From the NCBI GenBank assembly GCA_963741565.1, contig CAVUIK010000008.1:62001-126000 (forward strand): DNA of 64,000 nt, read 5' to 3'. The notes below the pieces were generated by a model. The model saw only the letters and a list, made by a program, of their open reading frames with translations, searched no databases and was not told the DNA's origin. This DNA is from Ga0077555 sp963741565. GTDB taxonomy: Bacteria; Pseudomonadota; Alphaproteobacteria; Rhizobiales; Hyphomicrobiaceae. Shown in pieces: positions 44,726 to 53,253 of the stretch (positions are counted from its first letter, which is position 1; each line of letters opens with the position of its first letter). Both the position numbers and the translations under genes were made by a program.

Positions 44726-45490
44726 ATGACTGGTCAAGACAGCATGACATCGCCCAAGGCCGCCTTCCTCAGTGTTCTCGGCCGCTCCGACAGCCCGAAA
44801 CGCGATACGCTGCGCCAGTTGCGCGCGCGCTCCAAGCCGGTCGGGCGGCGCTCGGAACTGCGCCCTCGCCTGGTTTTGGCGAGCGCCAGCCCGCGCCGGC
44901 TGATGCTGCTCTCGCAGGTCGGCGTCGAGCCCGACGCCCTGCGCCCGGCGGCGATCGACGAGGACCCCAAAAAGGGTGAGATGCCGCGCAGCCTGGTCAC
45001 ACGATTGGCCCGCGCCAAGGCGGAAGCCGCCCGCGACCTGATCGCCAACGACAAGGAACTGGCCGAGGCCTACGTGCTCGCAGCCGATACCGTTGTGGCC
45101 GCCGGACGCAACATCTTCGGCAAGCCCAAGAACATCGAGGAGGCGCTTGCCACGTTGCAGCGGCTTTCCGGCCGCTCGCATCGCGTGCTGACCGGCGTTT
45201 GCCTTATCACACCCGAAGACCGCCTGCGGCTCAAGGTGATCGACACCCGCGTGCGCTTCAAGCGGATTTCCAGAGAGGAGATGCAGAGTTATCTCGCCTC
45301 CCGCGAGTGGCGCGGCAAGGCGGGCGGCTATGCGATCCAGGGGCTTGCCGGCTGCTTCGTTCAGAAGCTCGTCGGCTCCTACACCAACGTCGTCGGCCTG
45401 CCACTGACGGAGGTCGTCGGCATGCTGGTGGGCGAAGGCTTCCCGATCCATTTCAATTGGCTGAAAGCCGGCGACGCCGAGCTCGATTGA
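44726..45490 (+). CDS. maf: Nucleoside triphosphate pyrophosphatase (Maf family)
   Basis: 254 residues from ATG 44726; ATG 44744 is an alternative. The usual Maf of about 200 residues begins at RPRLVLASASPRRLMLL, here near residue 48, so the N-terminus is 40-50 residues longer than normal. The catalytic parts are intact: VLAADTVVAAG and SREWRGKAGGYAIQGLAGCFV. It hydrolyses non-canonical or methylated nucleoside triphosphates. In rhizobia maf normally follows infA; here infA is absent from the window. yacG starts 14 bases later. Confidence 0.88.
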   Translation: MTGQDSMTSPKAAFLSVLGRSDSPKRDTLRQLRARSKPVGRRSELRPRLVLASASPRRLMLLSQVGVEPDALRPAAIDEDPKKGEMPRSLVTRLARAKAEAARDLIANDKELAEAYVLAADTVVAAGRNIFGKPKNIEEALATLQRLSGRSHRVLTGVCLITPEDRLRLKVIDTRVRFKRISREEMQSYLASREWRGKAGGYAIQGLAGCFVQKLVGSYTNVVGLPLTEVVGMLVGEGFPIHFNWLKAGDAELD

Positions 45491-45504
45491 CCCTGGACAA
45501 CCCG

Positions 45505-45747
45505 ATGGCCCAGAGCAATCCCGAGATCAAAACCGGCGGCCGTTGCCCGATCTGCCGGCGGCCAAGCGACAGCCACTACCGCCCGTTCTGCTCGCGCCGC
45601 TGCTCGGACGTGGATCTCGCGCGCTGGCTCGGCGGGGGCTATGCCATTCCGGGCGGGCAGGCGGACGCCGACGAGGATGGCGATGACGCCCTGATCGTGC
45701 CCTCACACCACCAACCGCCAAAGGATGGCTCCGATGAAGATGCATGA
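45505..45747 (+). CDS. yacG: DNA gyrase inhibitor YacG
   Basis: 80 residues. The zinc motif CPICRRPSDSHYRPFCSRRCSDVDLARW near residues 14-41 has all four cysteines (CxxC ... CxxxC). The acidic tail (DADEDGDDA) is typical. YacG binds GyrB and inhibits gyrase in Escherichia coli; the role in alphaproteobacteria is inferred from homology. The end of the gene overlaps the start of the next one by 14 bases, so it is coupled with both maf and the cupin. Confidence 0.92.
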   Translation: MAQSNPEIKTGGRCPICRRPSDSHYRPFCSRRCSDVDLARWLGGGYAIPGGQADADEDGDDALIVPSHHQPPKDGSDEDA

Positions 45748-46066
45748 CATCCCGTTCGGCACCACGGATTGGTCGCGGGTCGAGCCGACCGAGCACAAGG
45801 GCGAGACCGGTGTCGCGACGTGGCGGACGCGGACTTTCGGCGGCATCCGGGTGCGCATGGTCGACTACTCGCCGCACTACCTCGCCGATCACTGGTGCGA
45901 GAAGGGGCACATCCTGTTGGTGCTCGACGGCGAGCTCGAGACGGAATTAGCAGACGGCCGCCGCTCAACCCTGCTGCCCGGCCAAAGTTATCAGGTCGCC
46001 GATGGCGCCGAGCCGCACCGCTCGCGCACGGGGCCGAAGGGTGCCAAGCTCTTCATCGTGGATTGA
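45734..46066 (+). CDS. DHCW motif cupin-fold protein
   Basis: 110 residues from ATG 45734, inside the yacG 3' end; ATG 45740 is also possible. DHWCEKGHILLVLDGELETEL near residues 52-72 is the DHCW-type cupin motif, followed by PGQSYQVADGAEPHRS and the C-terminal AKLFIVD. These small proteins are widespread and uncharacterised; a metal-dependent enzyme or binding role is presumed. It is cytosolic and likely in one transcript with maf and yacG. Confidence 0.9.
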   Translation: MKMHDIPFGTTDWSRVEPTEHKGETGVATWRTRTFGGIRVRMVDYSPHYLADHWCEKGHILLVLDGELETELADGRRSTLLPGQSYQVADGAEPHRSRTGPKGAKLFIVD

Positions 46067-46098
46067 CGGCGGCATCGCCCGACCGCAGAGTCGCCAGC

Positions 46099-47145
46099 AT
46101 GGACAAAGCCAAGCTCGACGCACTGAGGGCCAGGTATCGCGAGGCCAAAGGCGGCGACATCCACGACCCCGCATTCGCCGAAGTCGCGCGCCAGATCTTC
46201 ACCGGTTCCGACCGGCGCAAGTGGCCGTTCGTCGATCCGGCAACGCTGCTTGGCGCGCCGTTTCGGCCGGATGCTGCCGCTCAGAGCTTCGCGGACCTGG
46301 ATGTGGCTCTGGTCGGCGTTCCCATGGACCTGGGCGTCACCAACCGCACGGGAGCCCGGCTCGGGCCGCGCGCCGTGCGCTCGGTCGAGCGCATCGGGCC
46401 CTACGAACATGCGCTGCGGATCGCGCCCATGGGGCGTTTGCGGGTTGCCGATGTCGGCGATGTCCCGATGGCGAGCCGGTTCTCGCTGGAGCAATGCCAC
46501 GCCGATATCGAAGCCCATTACCGGTCGATCGCGGCTGCAGGCGTTGTGCCGCTTTCGGTTGGCGGCGACCACTCGATCACCCTGCCGATCCTCAAGGCAC
46601 TCGGCGCCAAGCGACCGGTCGGCATGGTCCACATCGACGCACACTGCGATACCTCGGGCGAATACGAGGGTGCGAAGTTCCATCATGGCGGGCCATTCCG
46701 TCTGGCCGTACTCGACGGCCTGCTCGATCCGGAACGGACGATCCAAATCGGCATTCGCGGTGGCGCGGAATATCTGTGGGAGTTCTCCTACGAGAGCGGC
46801 ATGACCGTCATCCACGCCGAGGAGATCGACACACTGGGCCTGCCGGCTGTCATCGCCCAGGCCCGTGCACTCATCGGCGATGGCCCGGCCTACGTCTCGT
46901 TCGACATCGACAGCATCGATCCGGGTTTCGCGCCCGGCACCGGCACGCCCGAGGTCGGCGGCCTGACCCCGCGCGAGGCGCTCGCGATCCTGCGCGGTCT
47001 CAAGGGGATCGACATCGTCGGCGGCGACGTCGTCGAGGTTGCGCCGCAATATGACGCCAACACGGCGACCGCCCAGATCGCCGGACAGATGCTGTTCGAG
47101 CAACTGTGCCTCGTGGCGATGAACCCAAAGCGCGCGCGCGGCTGA
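46099..47145 (+). CDS. speB: Agmatinase-type ureohydrolase
   Basis: 348 residues from ATG 46099. The binuclear Mn site of the arginase fold is complete: VGGDHSITLP, VHIDAHCDT and SFDIDSIDPGFAPGTGTPEVGGL. Gene length and the N-terminal extension fit agmatinase or guanidinobutyrase of alphaproteobacteria rather than arginase, but the exact substrate (agmatine, guanidinobutyrate or another guanidino compound) cannot be decided. It lies 32 bases after the DHCW cupin on the same strand and may share its transcript. Confidence 0.85.
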   Translation: MDKAKLDALRARYREAKGGDIHDPAFAEVARQIFTGSDRRKWPFVDPATLLGAPFRPDAAAQSFADLDVALVGVPMDLGVTNRTGARLGPRAVRSVERIGPYEHALRIAPMGRLRVADVGDVPMASRFSLEQCHADIEAHYRSIAAAGVVPLSVGGDHSITLPILKALGAKRPVGMVHIDAHCDTSGEYEGAKFHHGGPFRLAVLDGLLDPERTIQIGIRGGAEYLWEFSYESGMTVIHAEEIDTLGLPAVIAQARALIGDGPAYVSFDIDSIDPGFAPGTGTPEVGGLTPREALAILRGLKGIDIVGGDVVEVAPQYDANTATAQIAGQMLFEQLCLVAMNPKRARG

Positions 47146-47251
47146 TCACGGACGATCACGCCTGCGTGTGCCGGCGGGTTCCGGCTGGCGCGCCGTGCGC
47201 GCGCGGTCTATCGCAAGCGTGTCTGTCAAACCTCCGAAGGAGATTGTTTCA

Positions 47252-47704
47252 ATGCTTCGCGTCCTCGCCGTTGTTGCTGCCCTCGTCGTTCCCGCGACCG
47301 CCTCCGCCCAAAGCACACTGACCACGCGCGAGAGCAAATTCCCGGTCAAGGAAACGGCGGATCGCCTCGCCAAGGCGCTGGAGGAAAAAGGCATCAAGGT
47401 CGCCGCACGTGTCGATCATGCGGCCGGCGCCAAGGCCAACGGTCTGGACATGCCGGCAACAGAGGTCGTGATGTTCGGCAATCCGAAGCTCGGGACGCCG
47501 CTGATGCTGGCCAACCCCGAGATCGCCATCGATCTGCCGATGAAAATGGTGATCTGGCAGGACAAGGCCGGCAAGGTGTGGATTGGATATGCCGCACCGG
47601 ACAGCCTCAAGGCCAAGTACGCGATCAAAGACAAGGACGAGGCCTTCAAGGCGATGGGCGGTGCGCTCGACGCCTTCTCCAAGGCCGCCGCGGGCGCGAA
47701 CTGA
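47252..47704 (+). CDS. DUF302 family secreted protein
   Basis: 150 residues from ATG 47252, which has a strong ribosome site (GAAGGAG). Signal peptide residues 1-19 (VLAVVAALVVPATASA). The mature part is a DUF302 fold: ADRLAKALEEKGIKVAARVDHA, VVMFGNPKLGTPLMLANPEIAIDLP and a C-terminal helix. The family often occurs next to redox or metal genes; the activity is unknown. It is followed 108 bases later by the flavin monooxygenase gene. Confidence 0.85.
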   Translation: MLRVLAVVAALVVPATASAQSTLTTRESKFPVKETADRLAKALEEKGIKVAARVDHAAGAKANGLDMPATEVVMFGNPKLGTPLMLANPEIAIDLPMKMVIWQDKAGKVWIGYAAPDSLKAKYAIKDKDEAFKAMGGALDAFSKAAAGAN

Positions 47705-47812
47705 CGCCGACAGCGGAACGCAGGCGGGCACCCCCGTCCGCTGCGAATTCGACCTGGACAGATCCCCTCGGCATGCCGATCCTGGCATCACAGTCATGCC
47801 GAGAGGGTCCCG

Positions 47813-49171
47813 ATGTCCGCGCCACGCCAGATCACCATGGTCGCCTTCATGCAGGCGCAGAACTGCTCGAACTACGTCGGCTCCTGGCGGCATCCGGCCT
47901 CGCACAGTGATTTTCTTTCCCCCGCCTACTTCCAGCGCATGGCGCGCATCCTCGAGGACGGCAAGTTCCACGTCGCCTTCTTCGACGACCGCCTTGCGAT
48001 GCCGGACCGCTACAAGAACGACCACGTCGAATCGGTCGAAGGCGGCGTCCGTGTCGTCAAGCTCGACCTGATCTCGATCATGACGGTGATGGGCCTCGCC
48101 ACGAGCCGCCTTGGCATCGGCGGCACGGGCTCGACCACCTACTTCGAGCCGTTTCATATTGCGCGCGCGTGGGCCACGCTCGACCACATGATCGGCGGGC
48201 GCGCCGCCTGGAACGTGGTCACCTCGGTCAACGACGGCGAAGCGCTCAACTTCGGGCGCGAGGAGCACCTCGAGCACGACCTGCGCTATGACCGCGCCGA
48301 CGAGTTCATGGAGGTTGTGCTCGGCCACTGGGATACCTGGGAAGACGACGCTCTCATCGTCGACAAGCAGTCGGGCCGTTTCGCGGACGGGCGCAAGGTC
48401 CACCGCCTCGATCACGCGGGACGCTTCTTCAAGTCGCGCGGGCCCTTCACGGTGCCGCGGACGCCGCAGGGCCGCCCGGTGATCATCCAGGCTGGTCAAT
48501 CGGGACGCGGCAAGGATTTCGCCGCGAAGTGGGGCGAGCTGGTCTTCGCCTCCTACCGCAATCTCGAAACCGCAAAGTCCAGCTACAAGGATCTGAAAGA
48601 CGCCATCGCCAGTCATGGCCGCGATCCCGAGAAGGTCGTGCTGGCACCTGCGTGCTATGCCTTTGTCGGCGAGACGCGCGCCATCGCCGACGAAAAATTC
48701 GCCTTGGCCGACAGTCTCGCGCGGCCGATCGATACGCTGGCACTGTTGTCGGAAGCGATCAATTTCGATTTCGGATCGAAGCCGATGGACGAGCCATTCT
48801 CCGACGCCGAACTCGCCAAGCTCTCGGGGATGCACGGCATGCGCGATCGCGTGATCCAGGTGTCCGGCAAGCAGAACCCGACTGCGCGCGATTTCGCCGA
48901 GCACTCGGGACGCGGACGCCTGCGCGAGCAACCGGTCTTCTGCGGTACGGCCAAGGACGTCGCCGACCAGATGGAGCAATGGTTCACTGAGCGCGGTTGC
49001 GACGGATTCGTGCTCGGCACGACGGCGATGCCCAGCGGCTACGAAGATTTCGTGCGCATGGTTGTGCCCGAGTTGCAGCGGCGCGGGCTCTATCACAAGG
49101 ACTATCGGGGCGCGACGCTGCGCGAGAACCTGGGCCTCGAGCGCGCCGAGATCGGCGACTGGAAACGCTGA
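47813..49171 (+). CDS. LLM class flavin-dependent monooxygenase (NtaA/SnaA/DszA family)
   Basis: 452 residues. TIM-barrel flavin monooxygenase of the bacterial luciferase superfamily, in the branch of nitrilotriacetate monooxygenase component A. Recognisable parts: TSRLGIGGTGSTTYFEPFHIARAWATLDH, RAAWNVVTSVNDGEALNFG, the HWDTWEDDALIVDKQ and FKSRGPFTVPRTPQGRPVIIQAG. It uses FMNH2 supplied by a separate reductase that is not in the window. The C-terminal FRMVVPEL-like region (VRMVVPELQRRGLYHKDY) completes the fold. It precedes a SelA-like gene by 23 bases. Confidence 0.9.
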   Translation: MSAPRQITMVAFMQAQNCSNYVGSWRHPASHSDFLSPAYFQRMARILEDGKFHVAFFDDRLAMPDRYKNDHVESVEGGVRVVKLDLISIMTVMGLATSRLGIGGTGSTTYFEPFHIARAWATLDHMIGGRAAWNVVTSVNDGEALNFGREEHLEHDLRYDRADEFMEVVLGHWDTWEDDALIVDKQSGRFADGRKVHRLDHAGRFFKSRGPFTVPRTPQGRPVIIQAGQSGRGKDFAAKWGELVFASYRNLETAKSSYKDLKDAIASHGRDPEKVVLAPACYAFVGETRAIADEKFALADSLARPIDTLALLSEAINFDFGSKPMDEPFSDAELAKLSGMHGMRDRVIQVSGKQNPTARDFAEHSGRGRLREQPVFCGTAKDVADQMEQWFTERGCDGFVLGTTAMPSGYEDFVRMVVPELQRRGLYHKDYRGATLRENLGLERAEIGDWKR

Positions 49172-49194
49172 GCGCCACGCAGGACCGCCCACCC

Positions 49195-50406
49195 ATGACA
49201 TCAACGCTCCCCTCTGATCTCGCGGCAACGCGAATTCTCAATGCTGCCGGCACGCTGACCCGGCTCTCGGGCGCCCGTGTTGCCGCCGACGTGGCCGCAG
49301 CGATGGCCGATGCCGCGCAGCAGTCGTTCGACATGTGGGCACTGCAAGCGGCGGCGTCCTCGCGGATCGCACGCGCGACGGGCGCTGAGGCTGGGCTCGT
49401 CACATCCGGGGCCGCGGCCGGGCTGACACTGGCCGCCGCCGCCGCCATCGCTGGTCACGATCCCGCCCGCATGCAGAAGCTGCCGCACACCTTCGGGATG
49501 CCGAACGAGATCATCGTGCCGCGCACGCATCGCAACGCCTACGACCGGGCACTCCGGGCAGCCGGCGCGGTACTCGTTGACGTTGGCGTCGCGGACCGGG
49601 AAACCGACGCAGGGATCCGCGGGCTCGAGGCTTGGGAGGTCGAGGCGGCGATCGGCCCGAACACGGTCGCACTGGCCGGCAACGCGGCCGCAAGCGTGGA
49701 GCGCGACCTCGCCGTGCTCGCTGACGTTGCGCGCCGCCGCCATTTGCCGTTGATCGTGGACGCCGCGGCTCAGGTGCCGCCCGTCACCAATTTGCGGCGC
49801 GTGATCGCTGCCGGCGCAACCCTTGTCGTCTACTCCGGCGGCAAGGCGATCGGCGGTCCGCAGGCCTCCGGCATTCTCGCCGGCCGCCGTGCTCTCATTG
49901 CCTCCGCGGCCCTGCAAATGCTCGACATGGATGTGCGGCCTGACGCGTTCGAGCCGCCAGCCGCCTTCTTCGGCAACGAGCGGCCGGCCGCGGTGCCGCG
50001 GCATGGGATCGGGCGCGGGTTCAAGGCGTCAAAAGAAGCGGTCGTTGGCCTGATGGTGGCGCTCGATGCCTTCGTGGCCTCAGACCAGGAGGCGATCGCA
50101 CGGGTTGTGCGCCATCGGCTGGAGACGATCGGCGACGCACTGGCGGCCGAGCGAGGACTGGCTGCAACCGTCATTCCGGGACGCCGTGATGGGACCTCGC
50201 CGCGCTTGGCCTTGACCATCGACGCATCCATTTGCGGCTTTGATGCCGCTGAACTCAGCGCGCGATTGCGGCGCGGCGCGCCGCGCGTCTTCCTGGCCGA
50301 AGGGCGCATCGGCGAAGGCGTTCTCGTCGCCGACCTCGTCGCCGTCCGGCCAGAGGACGACCGCACACTGGTTACCGCGATCCTGGCTGCCGCACGGAAG
50401 TCCTAG
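49195..50406 (+). CDS. SelA-like PLP-dependent enzyme (glucosaminate ammonia-lyase-type)
   Basis: 403 residues from ATG 49195. Fold-type I PLP enzyme with the Schiff-base lysine in VVYSGGKAIGGPQASGIL near residue 217; VDAAAQVPP precedes it. Related proteins are annotated as selenocysteine synthase-like or D-glucosaminate-6-phosphate ammonia-lyase. True SelA is unlikely because no selB or selD is seen and the N-terminal domain is short. The neighbouring flavin monooxygenase and PEP-mutase-family lyase on the same strand suggest a catabolic unit for an amino or sulfur compound. Confidence 0.82.
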   Translation: MTSTLPSDLAATRILNAAGTLTRLSGARVAADVAAAMADAAQQSFDMWALQAAASSRIARATGAEAGLVTSGAAAGLTLAAAAAIAGHDPARMQKLPHTFGMPNEIIVPRTHRNAYDRALRAAGAVLVDVGVADRETDAGIRGLEAWEVEAAIGPNTVALAGNAAASVERDLAVLADVARRRHLPLIVDAAAQVPPVTNLRRVIAAGATLVVYSGGKAIGGPQASGILAGRRALIASAALQMLDMDVRPDAFEPPAAFFGNERPAAVPRHGIGRGFKASKEAVVGLMVALDAFVASDQEAIARVVRHRLETIGDALAAERGLAATVIPGRRDGTSPRLALTIDASICGFDAAELSARLRRGAPRVFLAEGRIGEGVLVADLVAVRPEDDRTLVTAILAAARKS

Positions 50407-50429
50407 GCCGCCTGACACAAGTTAAAGGG

Positions 50430-50469
50430 CCGGCTCGTCGGAAACGGCTCTGCCGATGGCCTGAGCCGG
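50430..50469. other. Stem-loop between the SelA-like and lyase genes
   Basis: CCGGCTC (50430-50436) pairs with GAGCCGG (50463-50469) around a 26-base loop that itself contains TCGG/CCGA. No T-run follows. It may be a transcript-end structure in the 147-base gap or a chance fold. Confidence 0.3.
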
Positions 50470-50553
50470 GCAACGACTGGGTCGCTACTCGCCCGTCGCC
50501 GTAGGATCGCCTAAGCTGACGCCCGAACAAGGATTCTTCGGGTGGAGACGCGC

Positions 50554-51471
50554 ATGGCGAAATGGTTGATTGGCGACGAGCAAACAGCACGTCCTGCTGG
50601 CGAGCGGCTGCGCGCCATGCTGAAGGAAACCGCGATCGTTCGAGCACCCGGCGCGCACAATGCCCTCGCCGGTCTGATCGCCCGCGAAGCCGGCTTCAAG
50701 GCACTCTATGTCTCAGGCGGCGCGGTGACCGCGAGCCTGGGTCTCCCTGATCTCGGCATCCTGACGCAGGAAGAGCTTTGCCTGATCGTTCGCTCGCTGT
50801 CGCGGGCGACGGGCCTACCACTGATCGTCGACGGCGATACGGGGTACGGCGAAGCCCTCAATGCCATGCGGCTTGTGCGCGAGTTGGAGATGGCGGGCGC
50901 AGCCGCCGTCCATATCGAAGATCAGGTGCTGCCGAAGAAGTGCGGTCATCTCAACGACAAGTCACTGGTACCGGCCGACCAGATGGCGGCCAAGATCGCG
51001 GCTGCAAAGCGCGCGAGCCGCCATCTCGTGATCATCGCCCGAACGGATGCGGCCACCTCCGAGGGCCTGGACGGCGCCATTGCCCGGGCCCGGCTCTACG
51101 CGGAAGCCGGCGCCGACGTTGTGTTTCCGGATGCCTTGACCAGTCTCGAGCAGTTCCGTGCGTTCGCGGCTGCCGTGCCAGTCCCCGCCATGTCGAACAT
51201 GACGGAGTTTGGCCGCACCCCGCTCGAGACGGCTGAAGCGCTGCAGGCCGCCGGCGTAAAGATCGTGATCTGGCCGGTGTCGTCGCTGCGCATCGAGGCG
51301 AAGGCACTGGAAGGATTTTACGGCCAACTGGCTAAGGACGGCACGACGGCGCCGCAAGTGGACCGTATGCTGACGCGCAAACAACTCTACGAGCTGATCG
51401 GCTACCATGACTATGAGGCGCTCGACGCTTCGATCATCAAAAGCATGCTGCCGGAGTTGCCGAAGGCCTAA
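50554..51471 (+). CDS. Isocitrate lyase/PEP mutase family lyase
   Basis: 305 residues from ATG 50554, after GGAG; an in-frame GTG at 50542 is an alternative. TIM-barrel of the PrpB/PEP mutase family: VSGGAVTASLGLPDLGIL, IVDGDTGYGEALN, the catalytic KKCGH near residues 128-132, RTDAATSEGLDGAI and the FPDALTS. The Cys-containing KKCGH is that of lyases (methylisocitrate or 2,3-dimethylmalate type), not of PEP phosphonomutase. The exact substrate is unclear. It follows the SelA-like gene on the same strand. Confidence 0.88.
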   Translation: MAKWLIGDEQTARPAGERLRAMLKETAIVRAPGAHNALAGLIAREAGFKALYVSGGAVTASLGLPDLGILTQEELCLIVRSLSRATGLPLIVDGDTGYGEALNAMRLVRELEMAGAAAVHIEDQVLPKKCGHLNDKSLVPADQMAAKIAAAKRASRHLVIIARTDAATSEGLDGAIARARLYAEAGADVVFPDALTSLEQFRAFAAAVPVPAMSNMTEFGRTPLETAEALQAAGVKIVIWPVSSLRIEAKALEGFYGQLAKDGTTAPQVDRMLTRKQLYELIGYHDYEALDASIIKSMLPELPKA

Positions 51472-51504
51472 GGACCAAGCTCAGCTACGGCGCGGCTTGG
51501 CCGT

Positions 51505-53253
51505 TCAGTCGACGCGGCCTTGCGCGGCGGGCACCAAGCGCCGCTGGGGTTGCTGGACGGTGATTTCCGGATTGTCCCAGGTGCCGCGCAGGAGCAACAT
51601 GTCGTGCGCGGTGAGCGGCGCCTCGCTCGCCGTCGCGGGACCAACCGCCAGGTTGATATCCAGCAGGCGACCCGGCAAATCGAACTTACCGGTGCCAAAA
51701 TACGATGTTGTTCCGGACTGGAACTGCAGGGGATCGAACGTGATGGCCCCGCGCGAGAAGTTAAAGCGACCATCCAACTTGTCGAGGCCAGTGCCCCCCT
51801 TGCCGGCCGCAGACCAGCCGACGGAAGCCTTTTGGCGAGCCGCGTAAAGCAGCGCGCTGAGATCCAGCCCGAGCTTGCCGGACCCGACCAGAGTGACTGC
51901 GCCCTTGCCGCCAAGCGAGCCCCAGGTTTCCCTCAGCGAATGCCCAGTCCCGACCACGTCGAAGGTGATGTTTGCACGCCCGAGCAGCGGATTGCGTTTC
52001 AAGCTATCGGAGAATACCCGCCCCGGATCGATGCTGGACAATTTCGCCTTGACCGCCGTGCGCGGCGTGTCGCCCGTCGCGTCCACCGTGACCTGGCCAC
52101 CGAGACTGCCGCTTTCGATCTCGAGTTCGGCGATATCCACCTGAAGGCGGCCATTCCGAAGTTTGACCGCTGCGGCGCCGCGCCCGGTCTCGACCGGCGA
52201 GACCAGAACCTTGCTCGCCGACAGGCGCAAATCGGCATCGAAGCTTTTGAGGATCGACGGGTCTGTCGAAACGGCAGCCTTGTTCCCGGACGGCAAATCA
52301 CCTGACGGCACAATCCACTGCGCAGGCGCCCCGGTGTAGATCGCCGTATTGAAGGCGTCGAAGGCCAGTGTCCCCTCCACGAAGGGTCGCAATCCCGTCT
52401 TCAACGACAGGGCACCGGTTCCTTGATTGCCATCGAATGAGACGGTCGCATCTGACAATGCCAAGCGCCCGCCCGACCAGTCGAGCTGGCCCGCGACGCT
52501 GGCGTCGCGCAGATCGGGGCTGGACGCAACGGCGATGCCGAACCAGCGTGCCAGCCCACGGACTTTGCGCGTTTTGAGCTCGGCTTGTCCTTGCAGTCGG
52601 GGCCCGTCGGTCGCGGTGAAACGGCCGTCAAACTTTGCATCGAGACTTGGTGCGCTGAGCGTGAACTTCACTGGCCCTTTCAGCGGCCCTTTGCGATCGG
52701 CAGGTGCGCTCCATGACGCCGAGAAGGTGACTTTTTGCGCACTCATCGTGCCCGTCAGGCGCGCCGTGTAGGCGCCGCGACGGCCTTCGGAGATTTCGCC
52801 GCTGACATCCGTCAGGCGCAGGCGCTGACCGGCAGCCGTTCGAATCTCGATCGATGCACGCTTCAGCTGCACGGCATCGGCATTGAACTGCACCAGCTGA
52901 GCCAGACCTGGCCCCAGCTGTGCGTCATCGTGGGCCGCAACGGACGCGGCGCCAAAATCGAAAATGAAACTGCCGTGATCGACGACCAGGCGCTTCAGGC
53001 GCGTGTCGCCAGTCGCGGTCCGCAGGTCCACCCCTTGGATCAGCCCCGATGTCATGGTCAGGCCAACACCAAGCGTGGGGAGAATATGGAGGCTTTCCGA
53101 CACGATGATGTCGGTGGCTCGCGCGACCGCAGCAGCCTGCCGCACGCCGTCTTCAACCCTGCTGATCTCGAAGACAACCGGCAAGCCGCACACCAGCGCC
53201 ACCAGCCCAAAAACGGCCCCCGTACGTCCAAATGGCTTCAATTTGTTCAGCAA
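51505..53253 (-). CDS. AsmA family protein
   Basis: 582 residues. N-terminal hydrophobic segment (AVFGLVALVCGLPVVF) anchors it in the inner membrane. The long periplasmic part consists of beta-strand repeats ending with the AsmA C-terminal region (WGSLGGKGAVTLVGSGKLGLDLSALL, LDGRFNFSRGAITFDPLQF, LPGRLLDINLAVG). AsmA-like proteins bridge the envelope for lipid handling and affect outer membrane assembly. It is convergent with the PEP-mutase-family gene and divergent from scoA, so its promoter and the scoA leader share 371 bases. Confidence 0.88.
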   Translation of the reverse strand: MLNKLKPFGRTGAVFGLVALVCGLPVVFEISRVEDGVRQAAAVARATDIIVSESLHILPTLGVGLTMTSGLIQGVDLRTATGDTRLKRLVVDHGSFIFDFGAASVAAHDDAQLGPGLAQLVQFNADAVQLKRASIEIRTAAGQRLRLTDVSGEISEGRRGAYTARLTGTMSAQKVTFSASWSAPADRKGPLKGPVKFTLSAPSLDAKFDGRFTATDGPRLQGQAELKTRKVRGLARWFGIAVASSPDLRDASVAGQLDWSGGRLALSDATVSFDGNQGTGALSLKTGLRPFVEGTLAFDAFNTAIYTGAPAQWIVPSGDLPSGNKAAVSTDPSILKSFDADLRLSASKVLVSPVETGRGAAAVKLRNGRLQVDIAELEIESGSLGGQVTVDATGDTPRTAVKAKLSSIDPGRVFSDSLKRNPLLGRANITFDVVGTGHSLRETWGSLGGKGAVTLVGSGKLGLDLSALLYAARQKASVGWSAAGKGGTGLDKLDGRFNFSRGAITFDPLQFQSGTTSYFGTGKFDLPGRLLDINLAVGPATASEAPLTAHDMLLLRGTWDNPEITVQQPQRRLVPAAQGRVD

